DNA of 7,490 bases from CAZKYX01 sp964557125 (lineage in GTDB: Bacteria > Patescibacteriota > Microgenomatia > Levybacterales > GWA1-39-11). The stretch's first letter is position 1, and every line of letters starts with the position of its first letter. The notes below the pieces were generated by a model that was given only the letters and a program-made list of their open reading frames with translations, made no database searches and was not told where the DNA came from. The position numbers and the translations under genes were made by a program. The stretch is from positions 1 to 7,490 of the forward strand of contig CAZKYX010000044.1 in NCBI GenBank assembly GCA_964557125.1, read 5' to 3'. Shown here one piece after another: positions 1 to 6,014 of this stretch.

Positions 1-1949
1 GCATTTGCATTGTCAGGTTTTAGGTTAGCAGCATCGGTAAAGAATCTAATAGCTAAGTCATAATTTTGAGCTGTGTAGTATATACCCCCAACACTGATTC
101 TAAGTGAAGGATTTAGCGGATCTCTTTGGATTGCTCTACCGTACGCATCAAGAGAGAAAGAAAGTGCATTTTGCGCAATTCCTGAGATGTTTCTGTATAC
201 AGATGCCAATACTTCCCAATTTCGTGCTGAAAGTGGGCTTAAAGCAACGCTTACTCTTCCTTCATTGATAGCTTGAGAAATAAGTGTTTGGATAGTTCTT
301 CGGTCTTGATCTGTTAGTGACCCCTTTGGATTAGCTTCAGTTGGGCCCTTTTGAATAGCTATTGCGTTGGCAAGTGCAAAGTTAGTCTGAGCAAGGTCGA
401 TTCTGTATAGATCTATAACTGGGTTCAGTGTTTCTGCCTTTTGTAGGTATTCATATGTTTTATTACCACTGACATTAGCCTGTAAAAGTGCTTGTCGATG
501 ATAGTAATCTGCTCTAACAGCCTTTGATGTTTGGTATAGCAAGGGTACTGCTCCAGCTAAGAAGACTACAAAAACAATGACAGGTAGTAAGTCAAATTGT
601 TTGTTGTCAAGGGTAGATGCCTTTAGTCCCATTGAAAGATGCACTACTTTGCTTCTTATAGACTTTTGAGCAACCATGAGTAACGCAAATACCAGAATTG
701 TTGATACTGCTGATACGAGGGTTGTTGCATGAATAGCCATCAGTGCTATTGAAGTTAGACCACTTACTGCTAATGCAGGCAAAAGAATTCCTGCAGTGTC
801 AGGAGCATCATCATGTGCACTTGAAAATAAATTCTTTCTTACACTATTAAGCACCACAAGGCTGATTATTAATAGTGAAAGCAGTCCGAGTATTCCGAGT
901 GTGCCTAGAACCTGAAGGAATTCGTTGTGAGCTGTGTCAAAAGAAAAATTCCAGAATGGAAGACTGTTGAATTCAAGTGGTTTGTATGTGGTGAAGTTAA
1001 ATAGATATGATGATGGTCCTGTTCCAATATAAGGAGCGTCTCTAAATGCAGTTGCGCTAACTTTCCACGAAATTTCAAATGGTAATTGAATTTCTTTAGG
1101 AAAAGATGCTTGTAATTGCTGAATTTTATTACCTGAAACAGGTAGAAAGGCAATTACACCAACAAGCACGGTAACTGCAGCAGGAATTAAGAACATTGGA
1201 AGTGCTTTTCTAAATAAATCTACTTTGCGTGGACGTGCTGCCAAAAAACAGAGGGCGAATGTTGATGCGACTACAATGTACGCTGGGATTGAGCCAAGAA
1301 GTGCCAATGTAACTCCAAACACGATTGACAGTGCCATTGCAACTGGCATGGGCAAATATTTATTATTTTTAAGCAACGATATGAGAGGTAGAGGTAGTAG
1401 CATTGCTAGAAATGCGACGGTTGAAAATGTTGAACCTGTAGGAGTGAAATTGACAGCGCGAGCAAAATTAAAGGGAAGGAATAGATTAAAGTAAGACAGG
1501 AGACTGATAAGAGCCACCGCCACTCCGCTTCCATATAATACATACATAAATGCCTTTATTTGAGATAGATTCTTGAGGTTGCTTACAGTGACAAAGTACA
1601 GTGCTATGTAGGTAGCCCAAGCAGCAGCTGAGCCGTGAACTCTCGGGAAATTGCCGTAAATTGCCGAATATCTCGTGTCACTAAAATATGTTGATAACAA
1701 AACTATGGCGAGTAGGACTAATAGCGGAATATCCAGTGGAGTTCTTGTAATTTCAACTTTTCCCTTTACAATCCATGATGCAATCCAAAGCCCTAAAAGA
1801 ACTACTGTAGAAACAAGAAGAAAAACCATTTTTGGCATTTCAAAGAATTCTGTTGTTTGGTTAAGGAAAAGAAGTGGAGTAAGTCCTGCAACAACTAATA
1901 GAAGAGTTGTGATGGAACTATTTAGAATTGCTGCTATATTATTTTTCAT
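1..1949 (-). CDS. O-antigen ligase (Wzy/WaaL)-like membrane protein with C-terminal TPRs, 3' end off window
   Basis: Reading the minus strand from an ATG at 1949 gives 649 uninterrupted codons to the window edge. Residues 1 to about 470 are strongly hydrophobic, with many membrane segments. They contain the family's large periplasmic loop: 'RDAPYIGTGPSSY' (Arg about 303) followed by 'AHNEFLQVLG' (His about 341), matching the conserved Arg and His of O-antigen ligase/polymerase proteins (Wzy_C). After a last membrane helix, residues about 488-649 are TPR-like, with 'LQKAETLNP' and 'YGRAIQRDPLNP' ending typical helix pairs. Such proteins polymerise or transfer lipid-linked glycans at the cytoplasmic membrane; the substrate here is unknown. 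An in-frame TTG eight codons upstream is an alternative start. Neither start has a strong ribosome site. No flanking glycosyltransferase is visible, so the glycan role is inferred from the family alone. Confidence 0.88.
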   Translation of the reverse strand, partial: MKNNIAAILNSSITTLLLVVAGLTPLLFLNQTTEFFEMPKMVFLLVSTVVLLGLWIASWIVKGKVEITRTPLDIPLLVLLAIVLLSTYFSDTRYSAIYGNFPRVHGSAAAWATYIALYFVTVSNLKNLSQIKAFMYVLYGSGVAVALISLLSYFNLFLPFNFARAVNFTPTGSTFSTVAFLAMLLPLPLISLLKNNKYLPMPVAMALSIVFGVTLALLGSIPAYIVVASTFALCFLAARPRKVDLFRKALPMFLIPAAVTVLVGVIAFLPVSGNKIQQLQASFPKEIQLPFEISWKVSATAFRDAPYIGTGPSSYLFNFTTYKPLEFNSLPFWNFSFDTAHNEFLQVLGTLGILGLLSLLIISLVVLNSVRKNLFSSAHDDAPDTAGILLPALAVSGLTSIALMAIHATTLVSAVSTILVFALLMVAQKSIRSKVVHLSMGLKASTLDNKQFDLLPVIVFVVFLAGAVPLLYQTSKAVRADYYHRQALLQANVSGNKTYEYLQKAETLNPVIDLYRIDLAQTNFALANAIAIQKGPTEANPKGSLTDQDRRTIQTLISQAINEGRVSVALSPLSARNWEVLASVYRNISGIAQNALSFSLDAYGRAIQRDPLNPSLRISVGGIYYTAQNYDLAIRFFTDAANLKPDNAN

Positions 1950-2024
1950 TATAAAGTCTTTACTAGTAGCCAACAGAATCTCTATTAGGCATCTAATCTA
2001 TTTATTAAAATCTAGGACAATAAC

Positions 2025-2054
2025 TATATAATCATAAATCAAAATACTCGTCAA
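2025..2054 (-). promoter_or_regulatory. Candidate promoter of the O-antigen-ligase-like gene
   Basis: On the minus strand TTGACG (2054-2049) is followed after 18 nt by TATATA (2030-2025). Initiation near 2018 would give a leader of about 70 nt before the ATG at 1949. This is unlike most other genes in the window, whose -10 boxes touch the start codon. The match is good but AT-rich sequence makes chance boxes common. Confidence 0.45.
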
Positions 2055-2074
2055 TAGGCAAAATTGGTTGAATT

Positions 2075-2094
2075 GACAATCCGTTTTGATTGTC
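2075..2094. repeat. 7-bp perfect inverted repeat (hairpin)
   Basis: GACAATC (2075-2081) and GATTGTC (2088-2094) are perfect inverted copies around a 6-nt loop. On the minus strand the hairpin lies about 75 nt after the fabD-like stop codon, so it could be a weak 3' end, but no T-run follows on either strand. On the plus strand it lies 40 nt before an orphan Shine-Dalgarno sequence and could be a leader hairpin. The function is undecided. Confidence 0.4.
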
Positions 2095-2133
2095 GCCAAA
2101 CGACTTATAGCACTGAATTTTCTATGTAAATTT

Positions 2134-2169
2134 AGGAGGTTTTAGTGTCTTATAACAATAATCCGAGGC
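2134..2169 (+). pseudogene. Orphan translation start: possible remnant of a lost gene's 5' end
   Basis: A textbook AGGAGG (2134-2139) stands 5 nt before a GTG at 2145. It opens a frame reading MSYNNNPRL, which then runs antisense into the 3' end of the fabD-like gene. It is the only strong Shine-Dalgarno sequence I see in the window. The frame stays open to 2360, but beyond about 2170 it is only the antisense of fabD and has no recognisable protein character. The N-terminus resembles the starts of small CPR zinc-ribbon proteins as I recall them; that likeness is memory, not a search. Most likely this is a truncated gene start left by rearrangement, or an assembly join near 2165. It might also be a very short real peptide. 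Confidence 0.35.
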
Positions 2170-3210
2170 TTACTTTAAATCTTCTTCTTGGTCCTTTTTG
2201 TGCTTCTCTGCTTCGTGTTCATGCAAGAACCACGCAGTCCCAAGAGCTACCCCTCCTATCGCAATTGACGCGATTGTGCCCCCAATTGCCCTTTTTTTTA
2301 TATTTGAAAGGATTCCTTTCTCACCGGGTTCAACTCCTTTTGTCAAACCGTTCTCTTTAAGAAAAGTAATTGTATCCTTCCATCTAACAGGAGTCGTTAG
2401 CTGTGTTAGCAGCTCGTAACGAATATCAGCAGGAGTATATAATATAGAAGTATCGGTGTTTGCAACAACCGGAATTTGAGTATCTTTAATATTGGTATTG
2501 TCCAGAGCCCTTGCCAACGCTTCCTGAGCTGGTTGCATAAGCGATGTGTGAAATGCTCCATCAACTGGCAATGGCATCACCTTTGTTCTTCTCATCTTTC
2601 CGAATTCTTCTGTTGCTTTCTCAAGTACCGTATTCGAACCACCCACAACTACACTATTCCCCTCATTAATAACTGCAATCTCAAGTCCCTTAATCTTATC
2701 CATAACTTCTCGTACCTGTTCTTCAGTCACCCCCAAAATAGAATTCATTCCACCAGGCTCTTTGTCACATGCTTCTTGCATTCCTCTTGCTCTTATATCA
2801 ATAAGCTTTAAGCCGTCTTCAAAAGAGAATGCTCCGGCTTTAACTAAGGCATTGTACTCACCCAGACTGTGTCCAACCACAAAAGCGCTAGGTGGGTTAA
2901 ATCCTTCCTTTCCAAGCTCCTCCATTATCTCACCAGCTACATCGCTATGAACAAAAATTCCGGGTTGTGTGTGTTCTGTTTTATTAAGTTGGTTATGTCT
3001 ATCGAAGAATGAAATTTCAGAGATCTTGTAATTTAGTATTTTATCTGCTGCATCGTACTTCTTTTTGGCTGTTGGAAATTTGTGATAGAGCTTTTCTCCC
3101 ATTCCGACAAATTGTGACCCTTGACCAGGATACTGAATGAAAGTTGAGTTTTTTGGATGATCTACCCTTTCAGATTGAAAAGATGGGAGATGGGGTTTTT
3201 CAATTGACAT
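2170..3210 (-). CDS. fabD: Malonyl-CoA:ACP transacylase (FabD-like) with C-terminal transmembrane tail
   Basis: The product (346 aa from the ATG at 3210) has the FabD acyltransferase signature: 'YPGQGSQ' at 27-33, nucleophile motif 'GHSLGEY' with Ser115, the carboxylate-binding Arg140 in 'DIRARGMQEA', and catalytic His221 in 'GAFHTSLMQPA'. FabD loads malonyl groups onto acyl carrier protein for fatty acid or related synthesis. The usual domain ends near residue 307 ('SNIKKR'). It is followed here by a hydrophobic helix (about 308-329, Gly/Ala/Ile-rich) and a charged tail to 346, which suggests anchoring in the membrane with the enzyme in the cytoplasm. About 26 extra residues precede the domain. 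A TTG two codons upstream (3216) is an alternative start, but the ATG fits the promoter. No other fatty acid gene or ACP lies nearby. Confidence 0.9.
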   Translation of the reverse strand: MSIEKPHLPSFQSERVDHPKNSTFIQYPGQGSQFVGMGEKLYHKFPTAKKKYDAADKILNYKISEISFFDRHNQLNKTEHTQPGIFVHSDVAGEIMEELGKEGFNPPSAFVVGHSLGEYNALVKAGAFSFEDGLKLIDIRARGMQEACDKEPGGMNSILGVTEEQVREVMDKIKGLEIAVINEGNSVVVGGSNTVLEKATEEFGKMRRTKVMPLPVDGAFHTSLMQPAQEALARALDNTNIKDTQIPVVANTDTSILYTPADIRYELLTQLTTPVRWKDTITFLKENGLTKGVEPGEKGILSNIKKRAIGGTIASIAIGGVALGTAWFLHEHEAEKHKKDQEEDLK

Positions 3211-3217
3211 GTGCAAG

Positions 3218-3226
3218 AGTATACCA
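3218..3226 (-). promoter_or_regulatory. Extended -10 promoter of the fabD-like gene (leaderless)
   Basis: The minus strand reads TG-G-TATACT (3226 to 3218), an extended -10 element, and no good -35 is visible. Seven nucleotides separate the hexamer from the ATG at 3210, so initiation at the usual distance would begin at or next to the start codon. This supports the ATG at 3210 over the TTG at 3216. Confidence 0.6.
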
Positions 3227-3266
3227 CAGAAAAATTTTAAATAAATGTAAGGAAGATAACACTTTC

Positions 3267-3275
3267 TGCTATAAT
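3267..3275 (+). promoter_or_regulatory. Extended -10 promoter of the HIT gene (nearly leaderless)
   Basis: TG-C-TATAAT occupies 3267-3275, a perfect extended -10. The ATG at 3286 is 10 nt after the hexamer, so the predicted mRNA leader is only about 3-4 nt. It is divergent from the fabD-like promoter, the two -10 boxes being about 45 bp apart. No ribosome site is possible in so short a leader. Confidence 0.65.
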
Positions 3276-3285
3276 ATTTCTAAAG

Positions 3286-3732
3286 ATGGATGATTGTCTC
3301 TCGTGCAATGTTAAGCTCGGCAAAATAACAACTCCAGGTGGAATTCTTTTTGAAAATGAACTAATTTCAGTAACCCATTCCATTCCCCCAGCTCAATGTA
3401 AAGGGTTTATGATTGTTCAACCCAAAAGGCATGTTGCGCATATAGCAGATTTGACTGAAGCTGAAGTCGTGGCTATTGCAAAAGCCATAAGACATACCGC
3501 AAATAGTATAAAGGAAGTTTTATCGCCGGAAAAGGTATATGTTTGTTCTTTTGGCGAAACAGTAAAACATGTTCATTTTTATGTAATTCCAAGAACGAAA
3601 GAGATGCCTGCCAGAGGTATAACCGTGTTAACACAAATATTGGATGAAGGAAAATGGAGATGTACTGAAGAGGAGGCCAAAGATGTTGCCTTGTTGATAA
3701 AGAAGTCGAATAGCTTTAAGTTCTTAACGTAA
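3286..3732 (+). CDS. HIT-family nucleotide hydrolase/transferase
   Basis: The 148-aa product opens with 'CLSC' (Cys4, Cys7), the zinc-ligand pair common in bacterial HIT proteins. It continues with the family's central sheet and helix ('FMIVQPKRHV' at 41-50, 'DLTEAE' at 55-60) and ends the domain with 'KHVHFYVIPR' at 94-103. HIT enzymes cleave or transfer nucleoside phosphoramidates, dinucleoside polyphosphates or similar substrates through the central His of an HxHxH triad. Here that nucleophile (His97) and the first His (His95) are present, but the third position is Tyr99. The length is normal for the family. The start is set by the promoter box just upstream. The exact substrate cannot be told from sequence. 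It is divergent from the fabD-like gene and probably monocistronic. Confidence 0.88.
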   Translation: MDDCLSCNVKLGKITTPGGILFENELISVTHSIPPAQCKGFMIVQPKRHVAHIADLTEAEVVAIAKAIRHTANSIKEVLSPEKVYVCSFGETVKHVHFYVIPRTKEMPARGITVLTQILDEGKWRCTEEEAKDVALLIKKSNSFKFLT

Positions 3733-3742
3733 TAACCTTACC

Positions 3743-3951
3743 TTAATCTCTCCAAAACATGAGTCTTATGTAATCCTTTTACTTGCTATACCCAACTATT
3801 GGGTTTCCTTTCAAAAACCATACTGGATGAGATGCCAGCTTTTGCTTTCAGCTTCCTTTAAAACCAACTTGATTTCCTTTGCCAAGGTGTCACAAATTTT
3901 CTTATCTTCGATAGATAACTCGTCGTTGTATTCCTTTAAATCTTTATTCAT
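3743..3951 (-). pseudogene. DUF1801 (YdhG-like) pseudogene
   Basis: From the ATG at 3951 the minus strand reads 46 codons (MNKDLKEYND... to ...AESKSWH) and stops at 3811. The family continues after 'WH' with a 'HPVWF..GNPxVGYSK' block. Exactly that block appears here one frame over: HPVWFLKGNPIVGYSK, from a one-base loss just after the 'WH' codons. A TAA then replaces a codon, and KDYIRLMFWRD continues in the same shifted frame before another TAA at 3743. One frameshift plus a nonsense change therefore inactivate the gene, and the C-terminal third is missing. DUF1801 proteins are small folds of uncertain role, sometimes called iron chaperones. The gene sits 27 nt after the DUF1905 gene on the same strand, so they were probably co-transcribed. 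The family call rests on remembered family sequence. Confidence 0.72.
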
Positions 3952-3956
3952 ATCGC

Positions 3957-3984
3957 TTAATTCTTAATTCATTATTCTTAATTC
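3957..3984. repeat. Tandem heptamer TTAATTC, four units
   Basis: Four consecutive 7-mers cover these 28 bases: TTAATTC, TTAATTC, ATTATTC (degenerate), TTAATTC. They fill the gap between the DUF1905 stop codon, which lies inside the last unit, and the start of the DUF1801 remnant. This is probably slipped-strand expansion of AT-rich spacer. Confidence 0.6.
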
Positions 3985-4520
3985 TGCAAAATGAGTTTCC
4001 AATTTTTCGAAACTTCAGGTACACTGCACATAGTGCGATTGAAGCAACATGGCCGGCGCATGCCTTTGTTGAGTTTATCAAGCATTACATCTACATGCTT
4101 TTTCCTTGTTTCTTCTGTCTTAACTGCCCTAACCCACCTTATCCAGTCCCAACGAGCACTTGGTGTAATATCCTCCCAAAGAGCTTCTGCTTTTGCTGAA
4201 GTTTTAAGCGCCCTAACTACATCATTCGGTACTTCTGGTTCAATCCACTCTTTTGTCGGCTCTAGCATGACCTTAACCGTGTCCCCTGCTTTAGCATGGC
4301 AAGCAGTCAAAAGATTCTTGTCAGGAGAGAACCAGTGACTAGGTTGCAATCCGGGACCATAGCTTCCATCTGGTTCAAGTAACGTCTTGAAAGGAATGTC
4401 GTTGATCGTACCAGTTACCATTAACATGCTTCGTGTGGGAAGTTTGGCACTGGCTTCCTCCGGCAATCTGAGGATTGTCCACTCACCAATGTTGAAAAGT
4501 TTTGTTGTGAATTGAATCAT
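3978..4520 (-). CDS. DUF1905 / YdeI-OmpD-associated family protein
   Basis: The 180-aa product matches a two-part family. The N-terminal DUF1905 barrel carries 'GEWTILRLPEEASAKLPTRS' (about 12-31) and 'VTGTINDIPFKTLLEPDG', then 'AGDTVKVMLEP'. The C-terminal YdeI/OmpD-associated helical region has 'VPNDVVRALKTSAKAEALWE', 'SARWDWIRWV' and 'KTEETRKKH'. It ends with a Cys-rich 'RRPCCFNRTMC' before the last 15 residues. No enzymatic role is established for the family; names mentioning bacteriocin protection come from distant context. There is no signal peptide or membrane segment, so it should be cytosolic. The start follows from the promoter box 7 nt upstream. The DUF1801 remnant lies immediately downstream; such small families are often neighbours. 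The reading frame is intact although both flanking minus-strand genes are broken. Confidence 0.8.
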   Translation of the reverse strand: MIQFTTKLFNIGEWTILRLPEEASAKLPTRSMLMVTGTINDIPFKTLLEPDGSYGPGLQPSHWFSPDKNLLTACHAKAGDTVKVMLEPTKEWIEPEVPNDVVRALKTSAKAEALWEDITPSARWDWIRWVRAVKTEETRKKHVDVMLDKLNKGMRRPCCFNRTMCSVPEVSKNWKLILQN

Positions 4521-4527
4521 ATGCTTG

Positions 4528-4536
4528 ATTATATCA
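4528..4536 (-). promoter_or_regulatory. Extended -10 promoter of the DUF1905 gene (leaderless)
   Basis: The minus strand reads TG-A-TATAAT (4536 to 4528), a perfect extended -10, then 7 nt (CAAGCAT) to the ATG at 4520. Initiation would fall at the start codon. The hexamer also contains the stop codon of the upstream GIY-YIG gene in its restored frame (4531-4529), so the two genes are packed together. Confidence 0.65.
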
Positions 4537-4818
4537 AAGGAGCGAGAGTGTGCTTTAGGATTGCTTTGAATTGTTGCCTTCCATAACCACTTTTGAGAAA
4601 CTTTTCTCTCGCTTCAGCATCCGAACGGTTGATAAAATATTCGTAATGAATAAGCTTGATAGGTAATCTTTTTTAGTTGCTGCGACTTCTCCCTTTGAAT
4701 GCTCAGTAATACGGTGCTTGAGATTATTTGTAAAGCCAATATAGAAACCTAAATCTTGATGGGAATAAAGAATATAAACGTAATATCTAGCGTCTGAAAA
4801 GTCTGACTTTTCATTCAT
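4529..4818 (-). pseudogene. URI-type GIY-YIG nuclease-domain gene with a -1 frameshift
   Basis: From the ATG at 4818 the frame encodes a GIY-YIG N-half ('YYVYILYS', 'FYIGFTNNLKHRITEH', 'GEVAATKK'). It then loses all family likeness and stops at 4555 after 87 aa. The other frame, entered at the A6 run (minus strand; 4674-4669), supplies the expected C-half: RLPIKLIHYEYFINRSDAEA, then RE, KFLKSGYGRQQFKAILK, ending at 4529-4531. One extra A (AAAAAAA) would restore a single ORF of about 96 aa, the normal family size. GIY-YIG/URI proteins are small DNA nuclease domains, often of unknown substrate. The break may be a recent pseudogene, a homopolymer sequencing error, or slippage on the A-run; the C-half looks unmutated, which favours error, slippage or very recent loss. 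Confidence 0.85.
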
Positions 4819-4824
4819 ATTTGA

Positions 4825-4852
4825 ATTATATAGTCAAAGGATGTCGCGTCAA
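4825..4852 (-). promoter_or_regulatory. Promoter of the frameshifted GIY-YIG gene (leaderless)
   Basis: The minus strand has TTGACG (4852-4847), a 16-nt spacer and a perfect TATAAT (4830-4825). The start ATG at 4818 comes 6 nt later, so transcription should begin about at the start codon. The -35 box overlaps a 17-bp palindrome at 4843-4859. Confidence 0.65.
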
Positions 4853-4859
4853 ACGCGAC
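4843..4859. repeat. Perfect palindrome overlapping the GIY-YIG -35 box
   Basis: GTCGCGT and ACGCGAC are perfect inverted arms around CAA. The site is GC-rich in an AT-rich spacer between divergent genes and covers the -35 box of the minus-strand promoter. It could be an operator for a dimeric repressor or a hairpin. About 20 bp further, GGTAG-C-CTACC (4877-4887) is a second, shorter palindrome. Confidence 0.5.
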
Positions 4860-4963
4860 TCCTCCTCATCCTCGGGGGTAGCCTACCGAATGATGTTAGA
4901 ACTTATTTTAGTAGTTTAACTCTAAAAGAGATTGAGTTTTATAAAAGCACTTTCTTAACTTTT

Positions 4964-4972
4964 TGATATACT
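4964..4972 (+). promoter_or_regulatory. Extended -10 promoter of the ART-like gene (leaderless)
   Basis: TG-A-TATACT at 4964-4972 is followed by 6 nt and the ATG at 4979. No convincing -35 is visible. The predicted start of transcription coincides with the start codon, and there is no ribosome site upstream, which fixes the start of the gene. Confidence 0.6.
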
Positions 4973-4978
4973 ACACCT

Positions 4979-5944
4979 ATGCCAGAAGATACGCCAAACG
5001 GGCAGCAAAAAAGCTTAGAGCATTTGAGACATATAAGAGGAGCTGATAAAGCAGTTAAAGATATAGGCACATCTGATGAACATGGGCATCTTTTAGCCAT
5101 TCTCCAAAGTCCAGAAAATTTTTCTAGAGGTGAGCTTATTGACAGTTTAGTAACTAATTATGATGGCTCTGCTTTCGGAGATTATCAATGGTCATTAAAA
5201 ACAGGGGGCTGGACTACCCCAGAAGCACCTACAATTTATGGCACTTTTAGAAAAGAATATCCAGAATTATCTCAACTAAGTCTTGACCCAGGAGTTATTA
5301 CTCATCTCCCAACTCTTATGGAAATGCTTAAAAGTGGTGAAGCCTCAGCAACAGATTTAACAGCAGCAAAGGATGCTTTGAAACAAAAACTTGGTTTCCA
5401 AACTATGTGGAGAGGAACAATGTTAACGGATGAAGAGCTTCAATTAGTAAGTCAGACGGGATTACTCAGTCCTCTAGGGAAGGATACTAAAACATCTGAT
5501 AATCCTCAGGAAGAGTTGGAAGCCAATGGTCTATCTGGCTATATACATGAAGCTATGGAAAAACATTTACATGGAGAAAATTACTTTACTCCGTTTCTCT
5601 CCGTTAGTGCATATCCAGATGTAGCGATAGCTGTAGGTAAACATTTTGGCCAAAGAGGAGACGGTCGAAAGTTTCATTTATTAAAACTTCAAATTCCTAC
5701 TATTGACGTTATTTCTTATCAAGACCATGCCATCAGAATGCCTTATCAGCTTAGTTCTGATTTTGAAAGAAATCCCGATTTTAGTGTCAAAATAGGAATT
5801 AATGGTCAAGAAGCAAAATATAAATGGGATGAGAAAGTAGAGAGTTATGTTTATTGGAAGATAAATCCAGATGAAATAGTGGAAATAACACAACCAGACA
5901 TCCAAACCAGCTCGTGGAATGGAAGACAAATTATATGGAAGTAG
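4979..5944 (+). CDS. Putative ADP-ribosyltransferase-fold protein
   Basis: I do not recognise a named family for this 321-aa protein. Residues 1-135 look helical and soluble; there is no signal peptide or membrane segment. The C-terminal half shows, in order, the three-part pattern of the R-S-E class of ADP-ribosyltransferases: 'MWRGTML' (Arg145), 'PFLSVSAYPDVAIA' (Ser208/Ser210, like the STS strand followed by a helix), and 'KINPDEIVEI' (Glu299 or Glu302) near the end. 'KFHLLKLQIP' (231-240) fits the strand between the last two. If real, it would use NAD to modify a protein or other target, as toxins, effectors and some phage proteins do. It stands alone, with GIY-YIG genes on either side on the opposite strand and no obvious immunity partner. 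The fold assignment is inferred from motif order only. Confidence 0.55.
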   Translation: MPEDTPNGQQKSLEHLRHIRGADKAVKDIGTSDEHGHLLAILQSPENFSRGELIDSLVTNYDGSAFGDYQWSLKTGGWTTPEAPTIYGTFRKEYPELSQLSLDPGVITHLPTLMEMLKSGEASATDLTAAKDALKQKLGFQTMWRGTMLTDEELQLVSQTGLLSPLGKDTKTSDNPQEELEANGLSGYIHEAMEKHLHGENYFTPFLSVSAYPDVAIAVGKHFGQRGDGRKFHLLKLQIPTIDVISYQDHAIRMPYQLSSDFERNPDFSVKIGINGQEAKYKWDEKVESYVYWKINPDEIVEITQPDIQTSSWNGRQIIWK

Positions 5945-5988
5945 GTTCGAGTTCTTTCTTAGGATGAAATAGTTTGATACACAGACTC

Positions 5989-6014
5989 GAGGCTAAAAAA
6001 TTTGTGAGGCTAAA
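5989..6014. repeat. Short direct repeat GAGGCTAAA
   Basis: GAGGCTAAA occurs at 5989-5997 and 6006-6014, 17 bp apart, between the convergent ART-like and GIY-YIG genes. The second copy contains the GIY-YIG stop codon. The 65-bp spacer holds no convincing terminator hairpin. Confidence 0.4.

Noticed and set aside
1225..2031. Plus-strand ORFs of 89 and 118 aa
   Set aside because: They are shadows of the O-antigen-ligase-like gene, which is continuous through this region with clear membrane segments.
2075..2094. Intrinsic terminator of the fabD-like gene
   Set aside because: The hairpin has a low-GC 7-bp stem and no T-run on either strand, so it is listed only as an inverted repeat.
2170..2360. 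Plus-strand frame continuing from the GTG at 2145 as a 71-aa protein
   Set aside because: Beyond about 2170 it is the exact antisense of the well-supported fabD-like gene and has no protein-like motif; only the start signal is kept as a remnant.
3991..4338. Plus-strand 115-aa ORF starting MSFQFFETSG
   Set aside because: It is antisense to the DUF1905 protein, which has clear family motifs and its own promoter.
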